This document shows positions 43,398-51,259 of a stretch of DNA of 64,000 bases, one piece after another. The stretch covers positions 1,364,001 through 1,428,000 of the forward strand of contig NZ_JAERRB010000001.1 of NCBI RefSeq assembly GCF_016735595.1. The letters are read 5' to 3'. Below the pieces are notes generated by a model, which worked only from the letters and a program-made list of their open reading frames with translations, made no database searches and was not told where the DNA came from. A program made the translations under genes and the position numbers. The stretch comes from Chryseolinea lacunae. GTDB taxonomy: Bacteria > Bacteroidota > Bacteroidia > Cytophagales > Cyclobacteriaceae. Position 1 is the stretch's first letter. The number at the start of each line of letters is the position of its first letter.

Positions 43398-44648
43398 ATG
43401 AAACATTTGACGACGATGGGATTAGGCATTCACTTAAGAGCAAAGATAGCTGCACCAATACAGCTTTCTACTATACAAGATCATCTTACCCGCCATTCGT
43501 CGGGGCTATTCAAAGATTTTCTTTCCTTTAGCGGCAACGAAAATTCACTTCACGTTACTGTGCATCCGTGCGAGGAAACCGTGGCATTTGAATTGGTCGA
43601 TAACAATCTTATTTGTTCGGCAAGAACCAATAGCGTTGGACCAGGGTATCACGCTTACTTGGTTGAGCTAGTTGAAAAACTGGGAACAGTGCTTGGAATA
43701 GAATGGAATTGGAATTTTCAGGATGACGAGGAGCATTACTCCGATGAAACTGATTATTACAATCACCGAAATTTCAAGCAACTTCAATTCGAAATGCTTA
43801 AATGGCTTCGAGCACTAGCCAATTCTCTCATTGTAGAGAGCAACAGCGAACAGTTCATGCTCACGATGCCCTTGGGGTATCCGAGAATGAAACGTAGCTT
43901 TTTTGCCGCATCGCCCATGCGAATATGGACGCGAGAATTATTTAAGAAGATTGCTGAATCTGAAATTGAGGACTTGGAATGGGCCGCTCAAGAATTTTTT
44001 ATTTGGTGGAATAGAAAAGATGACGAACAGTTCTATAAAAAGACCGGAATTGCATTGCTAAACGTTGAGTGTCCTTGGCATTACCCAACGGACGATTTGG
44101 AGAAAAAAGTATTGTATATTATTGACAATACCTTCGAACGATCTAAACAACTAAATCCACAACTCGATCTTCCTCTGAAAGATTGGGACACTGTGAAAAA
44201 ATTTCTAAATGAAGAAGAAACAGACATTCCTGATACTGAGTTCGGCTACAAAAAACACTTGATGACCTTCGACTTGCCCGGCAAATGGATGATTGATTTG
44301 CCCGGAAATATCTACCACACGGTTGATGACAGCTCAGAAGTATATTATGATCATGAAAGGACCGTTCGCTGTATATGCTATACAAGAAACGACGACAAAT
44401 CTGACGCAGAGTATGCCGACGGCTTTTTTAGCAACAAAAACGACTATGAAGTAGAGTATCTGGCCAGTGCGACGAACATAGCGGGAAACGCAGTGCTGTA
44501 CTATAGCATAGATAAAGAAACACAACAAGAGTATTGGATATTGCAGGGCGTAAAGGTGAAAGGAGGAAAATTTGCATTCTCTACAATTTCTTATCCCAGT
44601 GAAGAACATAAAAAATGGGCTATAGATGCTTGGAATTCAATCAGGTGA
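43398..44648 (+). CDS. Protein of unknown function in an AT-richer segment
   Basis: 416 residues from the ATG at 43398 (an earlier in-frame ATG at 43338 is possible but has a Cys-rich, unlikely N terminus). It is soluble, acidic, with many Trp/Tyr; no signal peptide. The last third (LPGKWMIDLPGNIYHTVDDSS, AVLYYSIDKETQQEYWILQGVKVKGG) looks like a beta-sandwich as seen in proteins measuring or binding other proteins; I cannot name a family. Codon use is visibly more AT-rich than in neighbours, hinting at transfer. Possibly an immunity or effector-linked protein, but that is only an idea. Confidence 0.65.
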   Translation: MKHLTTMGLGIHLRAKIAAPIQLSTIQDHLTRHSSGLFKDFLSFSGNENSLHVTVHPCEETVAFELVDNNLICSARTNSVGPGYHAYLVELVEKLGTVLGIEWNWNFQDDEEHYSDETDYYNHRNFKQLQFEMLKWLRALANSLIVESNSEQFMLTMPLGYPRMKRSFFAASPMRIWTRELFKKIAESEIEDLEWAAQEFFIWWNRKDDEQFYKKTGIALLNVECPWHYPTDDLEKKVLYIIDNTFERSKQLNPQLDLPLKDWDTVKKFLNEEETDIPDTEFGYKKHLMTFDLPGKWMIDLPGNIYHTVDDSSEVYYDHERTVRCICYTRNDDKSDAEYADGFFSNKNDYEVEYLASATNIAGNAVLYYSIDKETQQEYWILQGVKVKGGKFAFSTISYPSEEHKKWAIDAWNSIR

Positions 44649-44828
44649 GGTTGCTCGCATAGCGTGATAAGGGCTTAATCGAGTTTTGTTTGCTCGCTGG
44701 ATTTCGCGTTGATTATTCTCCGGAAGACGATTTTTCAATCCCAGTAGCTTACTTGAAACGGTTTATTTTTTTCTTACTTTTCAGTATAGGAAAATATCTA
44801 AAACAGTTACACCAAACGGTTAGCGGCT

Positions 44829-45098
44829 ATGGCGACCTGTCACAAATGTGGAGCACCAAACGCAAATTACAGACGGACAACCTACACTGGATTTTCTACT
44901 GTGAGTTCGTGGAGCAGGCGTGGCTCTGGCACGCGCACATATTATGGACTTCGCTCCGTTTGCAAAGATTGTGCGAAATCGATTGAGATAGTAGGCATCG
45001 TAGACAAAAATGGCATCAGCGAGACAATCTACGGACAGACCGCAAAGTGGTATAAAGTTGACTATAGGGGAACGACAGGTTGGCTATGGAGTGGCTAA
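44829..45098 (+). CDS. Small zinc-ribbon protein joined to an SH3b-like segment
   Basis: An 89-residue protein. N terminus TCHKCGAPN (Cys4, Cys7) and VCKDCAKS (two more Cys near 44-47) form a four-Cys zinc ribbon around a Ser/Arg/Tyr-rich loop. The C terminus (WYKVDYRGTTGWLWSG) has the end pattern of bacterial SH3b domains, which normally need about 60 residues; only about 35 follow the ribbon. Either a genuinely compact protein or the product of an internal deletion in a ribbon-membrane-SH3b protein. It is in the same AT-richer pocket as the preceding gene. Confidence 0.55.
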   Translation: MATCHKCGAPNANYRRTTYTGFSTVSSWSRRGSGTRTYYGLRSVCKDCAKSIEIVGIVDKNGISETIYGQTAKWYKVDYRGTTGWLWSG

Positions 45099-45207
45099 CT
45101 TAAAATACAATAGATGATCCCGACAGCGCCCCAAGATTTTGAAAGACTCCAGTCCATAGTAGCGATCTTCAACTTCCCCTACCTCGGCTCCTTCATTGAC
45201 AGCACCA

Positions 45208-46521
45208 CTAACCCACCTTCGTCACCTTCAACATCACTTTATCCGGACGCAGCGTAACCAACGGCTTCATCGTTGGTTCTGCGTTGCCCGGTGCAACATG
45301 AAACATTTGGATGAACGACTGCAAGAAGATGACCATCTCTGCCATGGCAAAATTGTTGCCGATGCAGAGGCGTGGGCCTGCTCCGAATGGATAGTATATT
45401 TTCTTTATGTCCTGGGTATGCTCTTTTGAAAACCGGGAGGGCTTGAATGACAAGGCATCGCCCCATTCGTTTGGGTCGCGATGCAGTCCGTAGTAGAAGA
45501 TGACGATCACCGTTCCTTTTGGAATTGAAAAATCGGCATACTCATCGTCTTCCAGTGCCACCCGGTCGCTGATCCACGCGGGTGGATACAGGCGCATGCT
45601 TTCTTTGATCACATTGTTCAACGCTTCGTTGCCAACGATCTGCTGCAATTCGAGAGACCGCGATGCTTCTTTTGCAATCTGCAATTCATCAGGATGCTGA
45701 GCCAGCAGGTATAACGACCACGACAGTGCATTGGCAGTGGTTTCATGCCCTGCAATCAGAATAATTAAGATTTCGTCGATGACCTGCTCTTCGGTCATGG
45801 GTTGACCACTTTCTTCGTAACGCGCTTCGAGCAGCATGTCAAGCAGGTCGTTGTGCCGACCTTTGTCGTGTTGACGCTGCCGGATAAGCGAGCGGATCAC
45901 GTCCCGGGCGCCGGCGGCCTTGTCGAGATTTTCTTGCAGTTCGCCAGACAGCCGAAACCACCAGCGTTTATGTGGATTGCGCACTTCTCTCATCACATAC
46001 TCCTGCACATCGCTGATGAAGCTGGCCAGCTTTTGCCGCTGCGCTGTCGGCACGTCGACCGTGAACAACGTGTTGATTACGATGTCGAAGGCGAGCTTGT
46101 GCATGAGTGGGTATACGTCCACATGGCCCGTGGGGACGGTTGACAGAAACTCGTCGATCGTGTTTTTTATGATCGCATAGAGCGCATGTATTTTTTCGGC
46201 GTGAAACCCCGGCTGAATTAGTCTCCGTTGTTTCAGCCAATAGTCGCCGTTGACGGTGAGCAAACCCTTGCCCAGAAATTTGCCGAGGTATTCCGTCTGT
46301 ATTTGTGACTTGTGATAGTTACGATGATTCGATTTCAGAACATGCTCTATCAACCCGCCATCCTGTGTTGCAATGAGGCGCATCATGCCGAGGTTGACCG
46401 TATAGGTTCCGTTGAATCGGGTCATACTTTCCACCATGGCGCCGATGGGATTTTTGGCCTGCTTGTAGGTGCGCACCATCGATGGAAAAAATGAGTAGCC
46501 CGGTGGAATGGATTTATTCAT
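45208..46521 (-). CDS. Cytochrome P450
   Basis: About 437 residues from the ATG at 46521 (MNKSIPPGYSFFP). All P450 landmarks are present: I-helix AGHETTAN, K-helix ESMRLYPPAW (ExxR), meander and haem-binding loop FGAGPRLCIG with the axial Cys near residue 386. Sequence style (AGHETTANALSWSLYLLAQHP) is that of the CYP110/CYP4-like group, soluble bacterial enzymes hydroxylating fatty acids or terpenoids. No ferredoxin or reductase gene is adjacent. Divergent from the lipoprotein gene at 46755. Confidence 0.92.
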   Translation of the reverse strand: MNKSIPPGYSFFPSMVRTYKQAKNPIGAMVESMTRFNGTYTVNLGMMRLIATQDGGLIEHVLKSNHRNYHKSQIQTEYLGKFLGKGLLTVNGDYWLKQRRLIQPGFHAEKIHALYAIIKNTIDEFLSTVPTGHVDVYPLMHKLAFDIVINTLFTVDVPTAQRQKLASFISDVQEYVMREVRNPHKRWWFRLSGELQENLDKAAGARDVIRSLIRQRQHDKGRHNDLLDMLLEARYEESGQPMTEEQVIDEILIILIAGHETTANALSWSLYLLAQHPDELQIAKEASRSLELQQIVGNEALNNVIKESMRLYPPAWISDRVALEDDEYADFSIPKGTVIVIFYYGLHRDPNEWGDALSFKPSRFSKEHTQDIKKIYYPFGAGPRLCIGNNFAMAEMVIFLQSFIQMFHVAPGNAEPTMKPLVTLRPDKVMLKVTKVG

Positions 46522-46719
46522 GACTCGTAGACTTGCCTGTGAAGTTACCATTTTTTTGACCGGGCGACGCAGGATGCCAAAACTCTTTCAAAAGAACGTT
46601 TCCCCGGAAATAGGTGCCCAGCCCATTTCATTGAAGTCTGGCAAGCTCGATTTTCTTAAAAATCCATCCTCCCTCACGGATGGGCTGGGTGTATCCATAG
46701 CTACTTATCGAATAATATT

Positions 46720-46727
46720 TATATTTG
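46720..46727 (+). promoter_or_regulatory. Candidate -7 box for the lipoprotein gene at 46755
   Basis: TATATTTG matches TAnnTTTG exactly, 27 bases before the ATG. The -33 position carries only CTTATC, so the site is supported mainly by the -7 match and place. Confidence 0.4.
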
Positions 46728-46754
46728 TTTATAGCTAAAACTTTGCCTGACCCT

Positions 46755-47240
46755 ATGAAAACGACCCCTTCTCTTCTACTCCTTCTTCTTGTGAGCATCC
46801 TGTCTTCCTGCAGTTTCAGCGCAGGCACGAATAAAGATTTTAAAACCGGACTATCGTATTCCTACAATGGCTTCGGACTGGATCAGGTCTACTTTGTTGG
46901 ACCGGAAGATAAAATACAAACCGATAACAAAGTTGACCTGAATTCGAAAGTAGCAATTGTGGTAGAGGGCCTGAGAAACTATGCGTTAAAAGATGACAAA
47001 GCCTCGCCGGGTCTTAAGCTTGCCGTAACTGACAAAGAAGGAAAATTCATTATCAATGAAGCCGATCTCTTCGCGGGCGGCGAGGGATACACGCCTGAGC
47101 AGGCTTCTGTTTTGAGAGGAACGGTGACCGTGGGCAGCCCTATGCAATCCGGCGAAAAGTACAAAATCAACATGAAGGTCTGGGACAAAAACAAACCCGA
47201 AAATGAATTTACAGCCGAGGTCGAAATAGACGTGAAGTAA
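46755..47240 (+). CDS. Predicted lipoprotein of unknown function
   Basis: 161 residues from the ATG at 46755 (MKTTPSLLLLLLVSILSSCSF; lipid Cys about 19). The rest is beta-rich: KTGLSYSYNGFGLDQVYFVG, VAIVVEGLRNYALKD, LFAGGEGYTPEQA, YKINMKVWDKN. Looks like an immunoglobulin-like or transthyretin-like sandwich; no family recognised. Single gene with its own promoter-like site and about 160 bases of non-coding DNA after it. Confidence 0.78.
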   Translation: MKTTPSLLLLLLVSILSSCSFSAGTNKDFKTGLSYSYNGFGLDQVYFVGPEDKIQTDNKVDLNSKVAIVVEGLRNYALKDDKASPGLKLAVTDKEGKFIINEADLFAGGEGYTPEQASVLRGTVTVGSPMQSGEKYKINMKVWDKNKPENEFTAEVEIDVK

Positions 47241-47403
47241 GTTTCACAGTGAATCTATTTCTAAAAACCTACCCTATGCTGTCGGCAATGGTACTTAGAA
47301 AATATTCAAAGCCATGGCAGCAAATAGCACGGAAATGATCACATTTGCGCCAATGGCAATTTCCGCCAGGGACATTAATGAGCATGTAGTACAACATTAG
47401 TTT

Positions 47404-47586
47404 ATGGAAAAGAAAAAAACACTTTCGTTTACGTTTGGCATCGTCGCCATCATTTTAGGCGTCACATTGTTTAAGCAATTTGACTTTGAAAATCTTAAAT
47501 TTCAAAAAACAGGATTGGCGATTGTTTACTCCATTGCGTTTATAATTTCCATTTATGTGCTCGTGAAGAACTCTAAAACCAAATAG
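47404..47586 (+). CDS. Small two-helix membrane protein
   Basis: A 60-residue protein with two predicted membrane helices (LSFTFGIVAIILGVTLF and TGLAIVYSIAFIISIYVLV), a charged start (MEKKKT) and end (KNSKTK). The pattern of a helical hairpin with basic ends is convincing for a real gene. No function is known. It lies upstream of another small membrane protein on the same strand, about 127 bases apart. Confidence 0.6.
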   Translation: MEKKKTLSFTFGIVAIILGVTLFKQFDFENLKFQKTGLAIVYSIAFIISIYVLVKNSKTK

Positions 47587-47713
47587 CAGCACGCAGCATC
47601 GGCCTGACAGGATGACGACGACCGAAGTGCATCGCGCAAACCTTGTGCATGATTTAGTTTTAAACTCCATACTGTTGTATCGATGGACTACCAGGGCATT
47701 TAACCGGGGAACA

Positions 47714-48097
47714 ATGGAAAAATCAAGATCAATTGCTGGCATTGCGGGCCCAACGTTAGTCGTCATGGTTTTGGCTGAATTAAAAATGTGGAATCCCACG
47801 CTTTACGATTCACAAATCACGCCTTTGGTATATCTATCAGGCGTTCTTTTTTTTGTTGCTGGCCTTGCCATCGTCCGCAGTCATTCCATTTGGACGGTGG
47901 GCTGGCAAACCAGTTTAACGATTCTTGGATGGCTTGCCATTCTATTGGGCATGGCACGGATGTTTTTTCCGGAGCTTTACAAATCTCAATTTAAAAATGA
48001 TGGCTTCACGTTTGCGATCGAACTACTACTGATTGGCTTTGGTGTGTTCCTAACCTTCAAGGCCTACTCCCCTCTGTCAAAAGCTAACCAAAAGTGA
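47714..48097 (+). CDS. Four-helix membrane protein of unknown function
   Basis: 127 residues from the ATG at 47714 (MEKSRSIAGIAGPTLVVMV). Four hydrophobic segments: GPTLVVMVLAEL, LVYLSGVLFFVAGLAIV, TSLTILGWLAILLGMARM and FAIELLLIGFGVFLTF, with a conserved-looking Glu in the first (AELKMWNP). It resembles the small membrane proteins often annotated as hypothetical in proteobacteria and Bacteroidota; no role is known. Next gene downstream is the SulP transporter. Confidence 0.72.
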   Translation: MEKSRSIAGIAGPTLVVMVLAELKMWNPTLYDSQITPLVYLSGVLFFVAGLAIVRSHSIWTVGWQTSLTILGWLAILLGMARMFFPELYKSQFKNDGFTFAIELLLIGFGVFLTFKAYSPLSKANQK

Positions 48098-48267
48098 CTC
48101 ACGCCGGCATGGGTGGCCGGACGCGCCCCATTGGCAAATTCACAAATAGCGGGTGCACTTTTTTCGCATTGAGCAGCCATAATTAGCCAAAGGCTGATTT
48201 TAATCAGGAAAAAACAAGAGCCTTGTCACCTTCCGATCGCTGCATCAACGGTAGATTTGGCCGCGTC

Positions 48268-49818
48268 ATGAGTCCTCTTCAAAAGCACAATCTCTATTCA
48301 ATCGCATTTCTCAAAAATGATTTCAAGGCAAGCATCACGGTCTTCTTTGTGGCCTTGCCGCTATGCCTGGGCATATCACTGGCTTCGGGTGCTCCCCTCT
48401 ATTCCGGTCTTCTGGCGGGCGTCATCGGTGGAATGATTATCCCCCTGATCAGTAAGTCAACGCTAAGCGTTAGCGGTCCGGCCGCCGGGCTTACGGCGAT
48501 TTGCGCGATGGCCATTGTGTCGCTGGGATCTGTCGAGAAATTCTTTCTGTCGGTGGCCATTGCCGGGTTGCTGCAAATTCTTTTGGGCGTTCTTCGGCTT
48601 GGAGGGTTTACCCATTTCATTCCCTCGGCGGTAATTAAAGGTATGCTGGCCGCCATCGGCATCATTTTAATTTTCAAGCAAATGCCCTTGATCATCGGCT
48701 ATGACAAACCTGATTTTTGGAAAGAAGAACTTTTCAATCTGATCACCTTTCGCGGGTTTGATATGAGCGGACTGTCGGAAAAGGTATCGGCGGGAGCCAT
48801 ACTAATTGCCTGCTTCTCGCTGCTGTTTCTCATCGCCTGGAAAAAGTGGATGGCTCCCCGCCTTGTCTTCTTGCCCACATCGTTTGTTACGGTATTGGCC
48901 GGAGCGCTGCTCGCGTTTGTTTTTCAGAAATATGTACCCGCCCTCAGCCTTACTTCCTCACAATTTGTGTTGCTGCCCGCCGACGGTTTTGCTGAACCAA
49001 AAATCCCAGAGTTTTCCGCTCTGTTTAGCAACAGCCAGATATGGAAAAGTGCAGTGGTCATTGGCTTGGTTGCTACGCTGGAAACATTGCTGAGCATTGA
49101 AGCGATCGACAAACTCGATCCATCCAACCGAATCACACCCCAAAATCGTGAACTGGTTGCACAAGGATTTGCCAATTTCGCCAGTGGTGTTTTGGGGGGC
49201 TTGCCCATCACCTCTGTCATTGTCAGGAGCGCCGCCAATGCAGAGGCCGGTGCCAAGACCAGGCTGTCTGCATTTCTTCATGGTGTCTGGTTGTTGCTTA
49301 CTGCACTGTTCGCTGCGTCATTAGTACAATTCATTCCGTATTGTGTACTGGCAGTCATACTCATGCGCACCGGCTACAACCTGGCACGGCCGGCAATGAT
49401 TATTGGAGTCTATAAACAGGGACGCGAGCAGTTCCTTCCTTTTGTTGTCACCATTGCGGCAATCCTGTCCACTGATCTGCTCATCGGCGTAGTGATAGGA
49501 GTTGCTTACGCTATCTATTTCCTGGTCAAACACACCTATCGCGCAGGCTACACCGTGCAGGAGCGGCAAGACGGAAGCATCCGCCAGTTCACCATCGACC
49601 TTGCATTGAATGTGAGTTTTTTGAATAAGAAAAGATTTATGGAACTCCTGGAGCGTATTCCGGAGCATTCGCTGGTAGAGATCAACGGCACACGCAGCGT
49701 TTATATTGACCACGATGTTTTGGAAATACTGCATGCCTTCAAGGTAAAAGCCGCAGACCGGCACATTCAGTTGGTTGTGAAAGGCCTCCCGGAAACAGAG
49801 GTGATCGCTATTCACTAA
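48268..49818 (+). CDS. SulP-family inorganic anion transporter with a STAS-like tail
   Basis: 516 residues from the ATG at 48268. SulP signs: start FLKNDFKASITVFFVALPLCLGISLASGAP (N-terminal helices), GPAAGLTAICAMAI, KLDPSNRITPQNRELVAQGFAN and GGLPITSVIVRSAANAEAGAKTRLS, then a C-terminal segment of about 95 residues (FTIDLALNVSFLNKKRFMELLERIPEHSLVEING) as a short STAS domain. Members carry sulfate, bicarbonate or other anions; bicarbonate forms are often encoded with carbonic anhydrase, which is absent here. Hence the anion is undecided. Confidence 0.9.
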   Translation: MSPLQKHNLYSIAFLKNDFKASITVFFVALPLCLGISLASGAPLYSGLLAGVIGGMIIPLISKSTLSVSGPAAGLTAICAMAIVSLGSVEKFFLSVAIAGLLQILLGVLRLGGFTHFIPSAVIKGMLAAIGIILIFKQMPLIIGYDKPDFWKEELFNLITFRGFDMSGLSEKVSAGAILIACFSLLFLIAWKKWMAPRLVFLPTSFVTVLAGALLAFVFQKYVPALSLTSSQFVLLPADGFAEPKIPEFSALFSNSQIWKSAVVIGLVATLETLLSIEAIDKLDPSNRITPQNRELVAQGFANFASGVLGGLPITSVIVRSAANAEAGAKTRLSAFLHGVWLLLTALFAASLVQFIPYCVLAVILMRTGYNLARPAMIIGVYKQGREQFLPFVVTIAAILSTDLLIGVVIGVAYAIYFLVKHTYRAGYTVQERQDGSIRQFTIDLALNVSFLNKKRFMELLERIPEHSLVEINGTRSVYIDHDVLEILHAFKVKAADRHIQLVVKGLPETEVIAIH

Positions 49819-50239
49819 CCGGCCTAAGAACTCGTTTTCATGTTGCCCAGACCAGACCATCAATTTTATCGCTCCTAACAAATTGGTTTGCTACCTCTGA
49901 TGTGAGCATGACGGCAACGCGCTTCCACGTTCCTTTCGTTTTACCCAACATATGTGTTGTAGCGACGCAACACCGTCTGATCTTCCGCCCATAAATGAAT
50001 GTCCCACGCCACACACTATCATACTGCCGGCGACGGTAGTGAAAAAAAATCAAGCTCCCTTGTCGGTCAAAATAGGCATTGCGAAATCGAAAATTAATTT
50101 TCACAAGATGCGCCTTGACCGAAGGTAAAATCATACCGGACTATAGGGATCTCAGGAGCCATAACGAAAATTTAATTTAAGTATGCCGTTTCGATGAAGT
50201 GGTCAATGATTATCTTAGGTAAACATAACCCTCTCTTCT
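49819..50239. other. Non-coding stretch between the SulP and lipoprotein genes
   Basis: 421 bases in which I see no supported gene, promoter or terminator. A minus-strand frame of 98 codons (49838-50134) lacks a hydrophobic or family-like pattern and is probably chance. Confidence 0.5.
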
Positions 50240-51112
50240 ATGAAAACACTCAACTCCCTCGCCGGTGTGCTCATCTTTGCATGCCTGTTTCTCTCCTCCT
50301 GTTTTGGCCCTGGTCCATCGCCAAAAAAACTCCGCATCAAAACCATGGAATGGGGCGGCATTCTTTATCGTGCGCAATACGATCCCTATGGAACGCTTAC
50401 CCAACTGAAAGCTGCCGACCGCGACATCCATTTCTCCTATGATGAGAATCAAAAACTCTACAGCGCTGACATTGTCCTTCACGGTCAGTCTACGCCAGAA
50501 GCTCACCTCGATTTTTCGCAGGGGCCATGGGGCATTTCGAAGATCAGAACCTCGCAGGCATCTTATGCGGATATTGCCCAGCCCAATCGCGTTGACATTA
50601 TAAATTACCTGACACCCACAAAGCTATCGTCGTTTACCTATCAGGAATGGGGCACCGACCTGGATGGAAATCCTTATGTGGTGTTCGAGCTCGACCGCAG
50701 GTTTGTCTATCAAGGCAACAATGTGGCCCGCGTCTATAGTGTTCCCACGTTCACCGAATTTACCGGTTCGGAATACGATCACAAGATTAACCCTTTCATG
50801 ATCCTCGCCGATGCCGTTAACAATCCGGCCTTCTTTCCCTTGGGCGGTTTTTCCAATTTTCCGGGAGGAAGTTATAGCATCCCGTTGATCAGTACATTCT
50901 CGGAAAACAATCCGCTAAAAGGTGTCTATCAAATCGTGGACGCGCCCATCACGGCCACAACCCATGCCTTCAGCTATACGTATGACGGAAACCTCGTCAA
51001 AAAGATCGTTTGGAATTCAACCTACCTGGGCGACCCCACCGTGATTAACATATTCAAATTCGAATATGAATGGGCGATCTGCAGGCCGCGTGAGCACCAT
51101 GGTCATGAGTAA
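50240..51112 (+). CDS. Lipoprotein with a YD-like repeat style, unknown function
   Basis: A 290-residue protein with lipobox LFLSSCFG (Cys about 21). The body is made of beta-hairpin units with the patterns RDIHFSYDENQKLYSADI and HAFSYTYDGNLVKKIVWN, which resemble the Tyr-Asp (YD/RHS-like) hairpins of Bacteroidota surface lipoproteins. Ends in a His-rich tail (REHHGHE). Probably exposed at the outer membrane; the function is unknown. The next gene, an ABC permease, starts about 150 bases on. Confidence 0.78.
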   Translation: MKTLNSLAGVLIFACLFLSSCFGPGPSPKKLRIKTMEWGGILYRAQYDPYGTLTQLKAADRDIHFSYDENQKLYSADIVLHGQSTPEAHLDFSQGPWGISKIRTSQASYADIAQPNRVDIINYLTPTKLSSFTYQEWGTDLDGNPYVVFELDRRFVYQGNNVARVYSVPTFTEFTGSEYDHKINPFMILADAVNNPAFFPLGGFSNFPGGSYSIPLISTFSENNPLKGVYQIVDAPITATTHAFSYTYDGNLVKKIVWNSTYLGDPTVINIFKFEYEWAICRPREHHGHE

Positions 51113-51259
51113 GTGATTTCCACTACAGCATCCTTAAGCGGGTGTTGACATCAGAAGGGTAGCAGATCTGGAGCTATCGGCGAACCATCGTTTTCCAGCC
51201 TATGCTCTATGCAGCAGAAAGCCAAAAAAAATGTAACTTCAACATCAAACACTTCATTT

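Noticed and set aside
44690-44986. 98-codon frame overlapping the zinc-ribbon ORF
   Set aside because: It reads the ribbon gene in another frame and loses the four-Cys pattern.
48194-48207. CTGATT-TT-AATCAG repeat before the SulP gene
   Set aside because: Short and AT-rich; repeats of this quality are expected by chance in a window of this size.
49838-50134. 98-codon minus-strand frame in a gene-free stretch
   Set aside because: Basic, patternless sequence without signal peptide, promoter or neighbour support; kept as non-coding.
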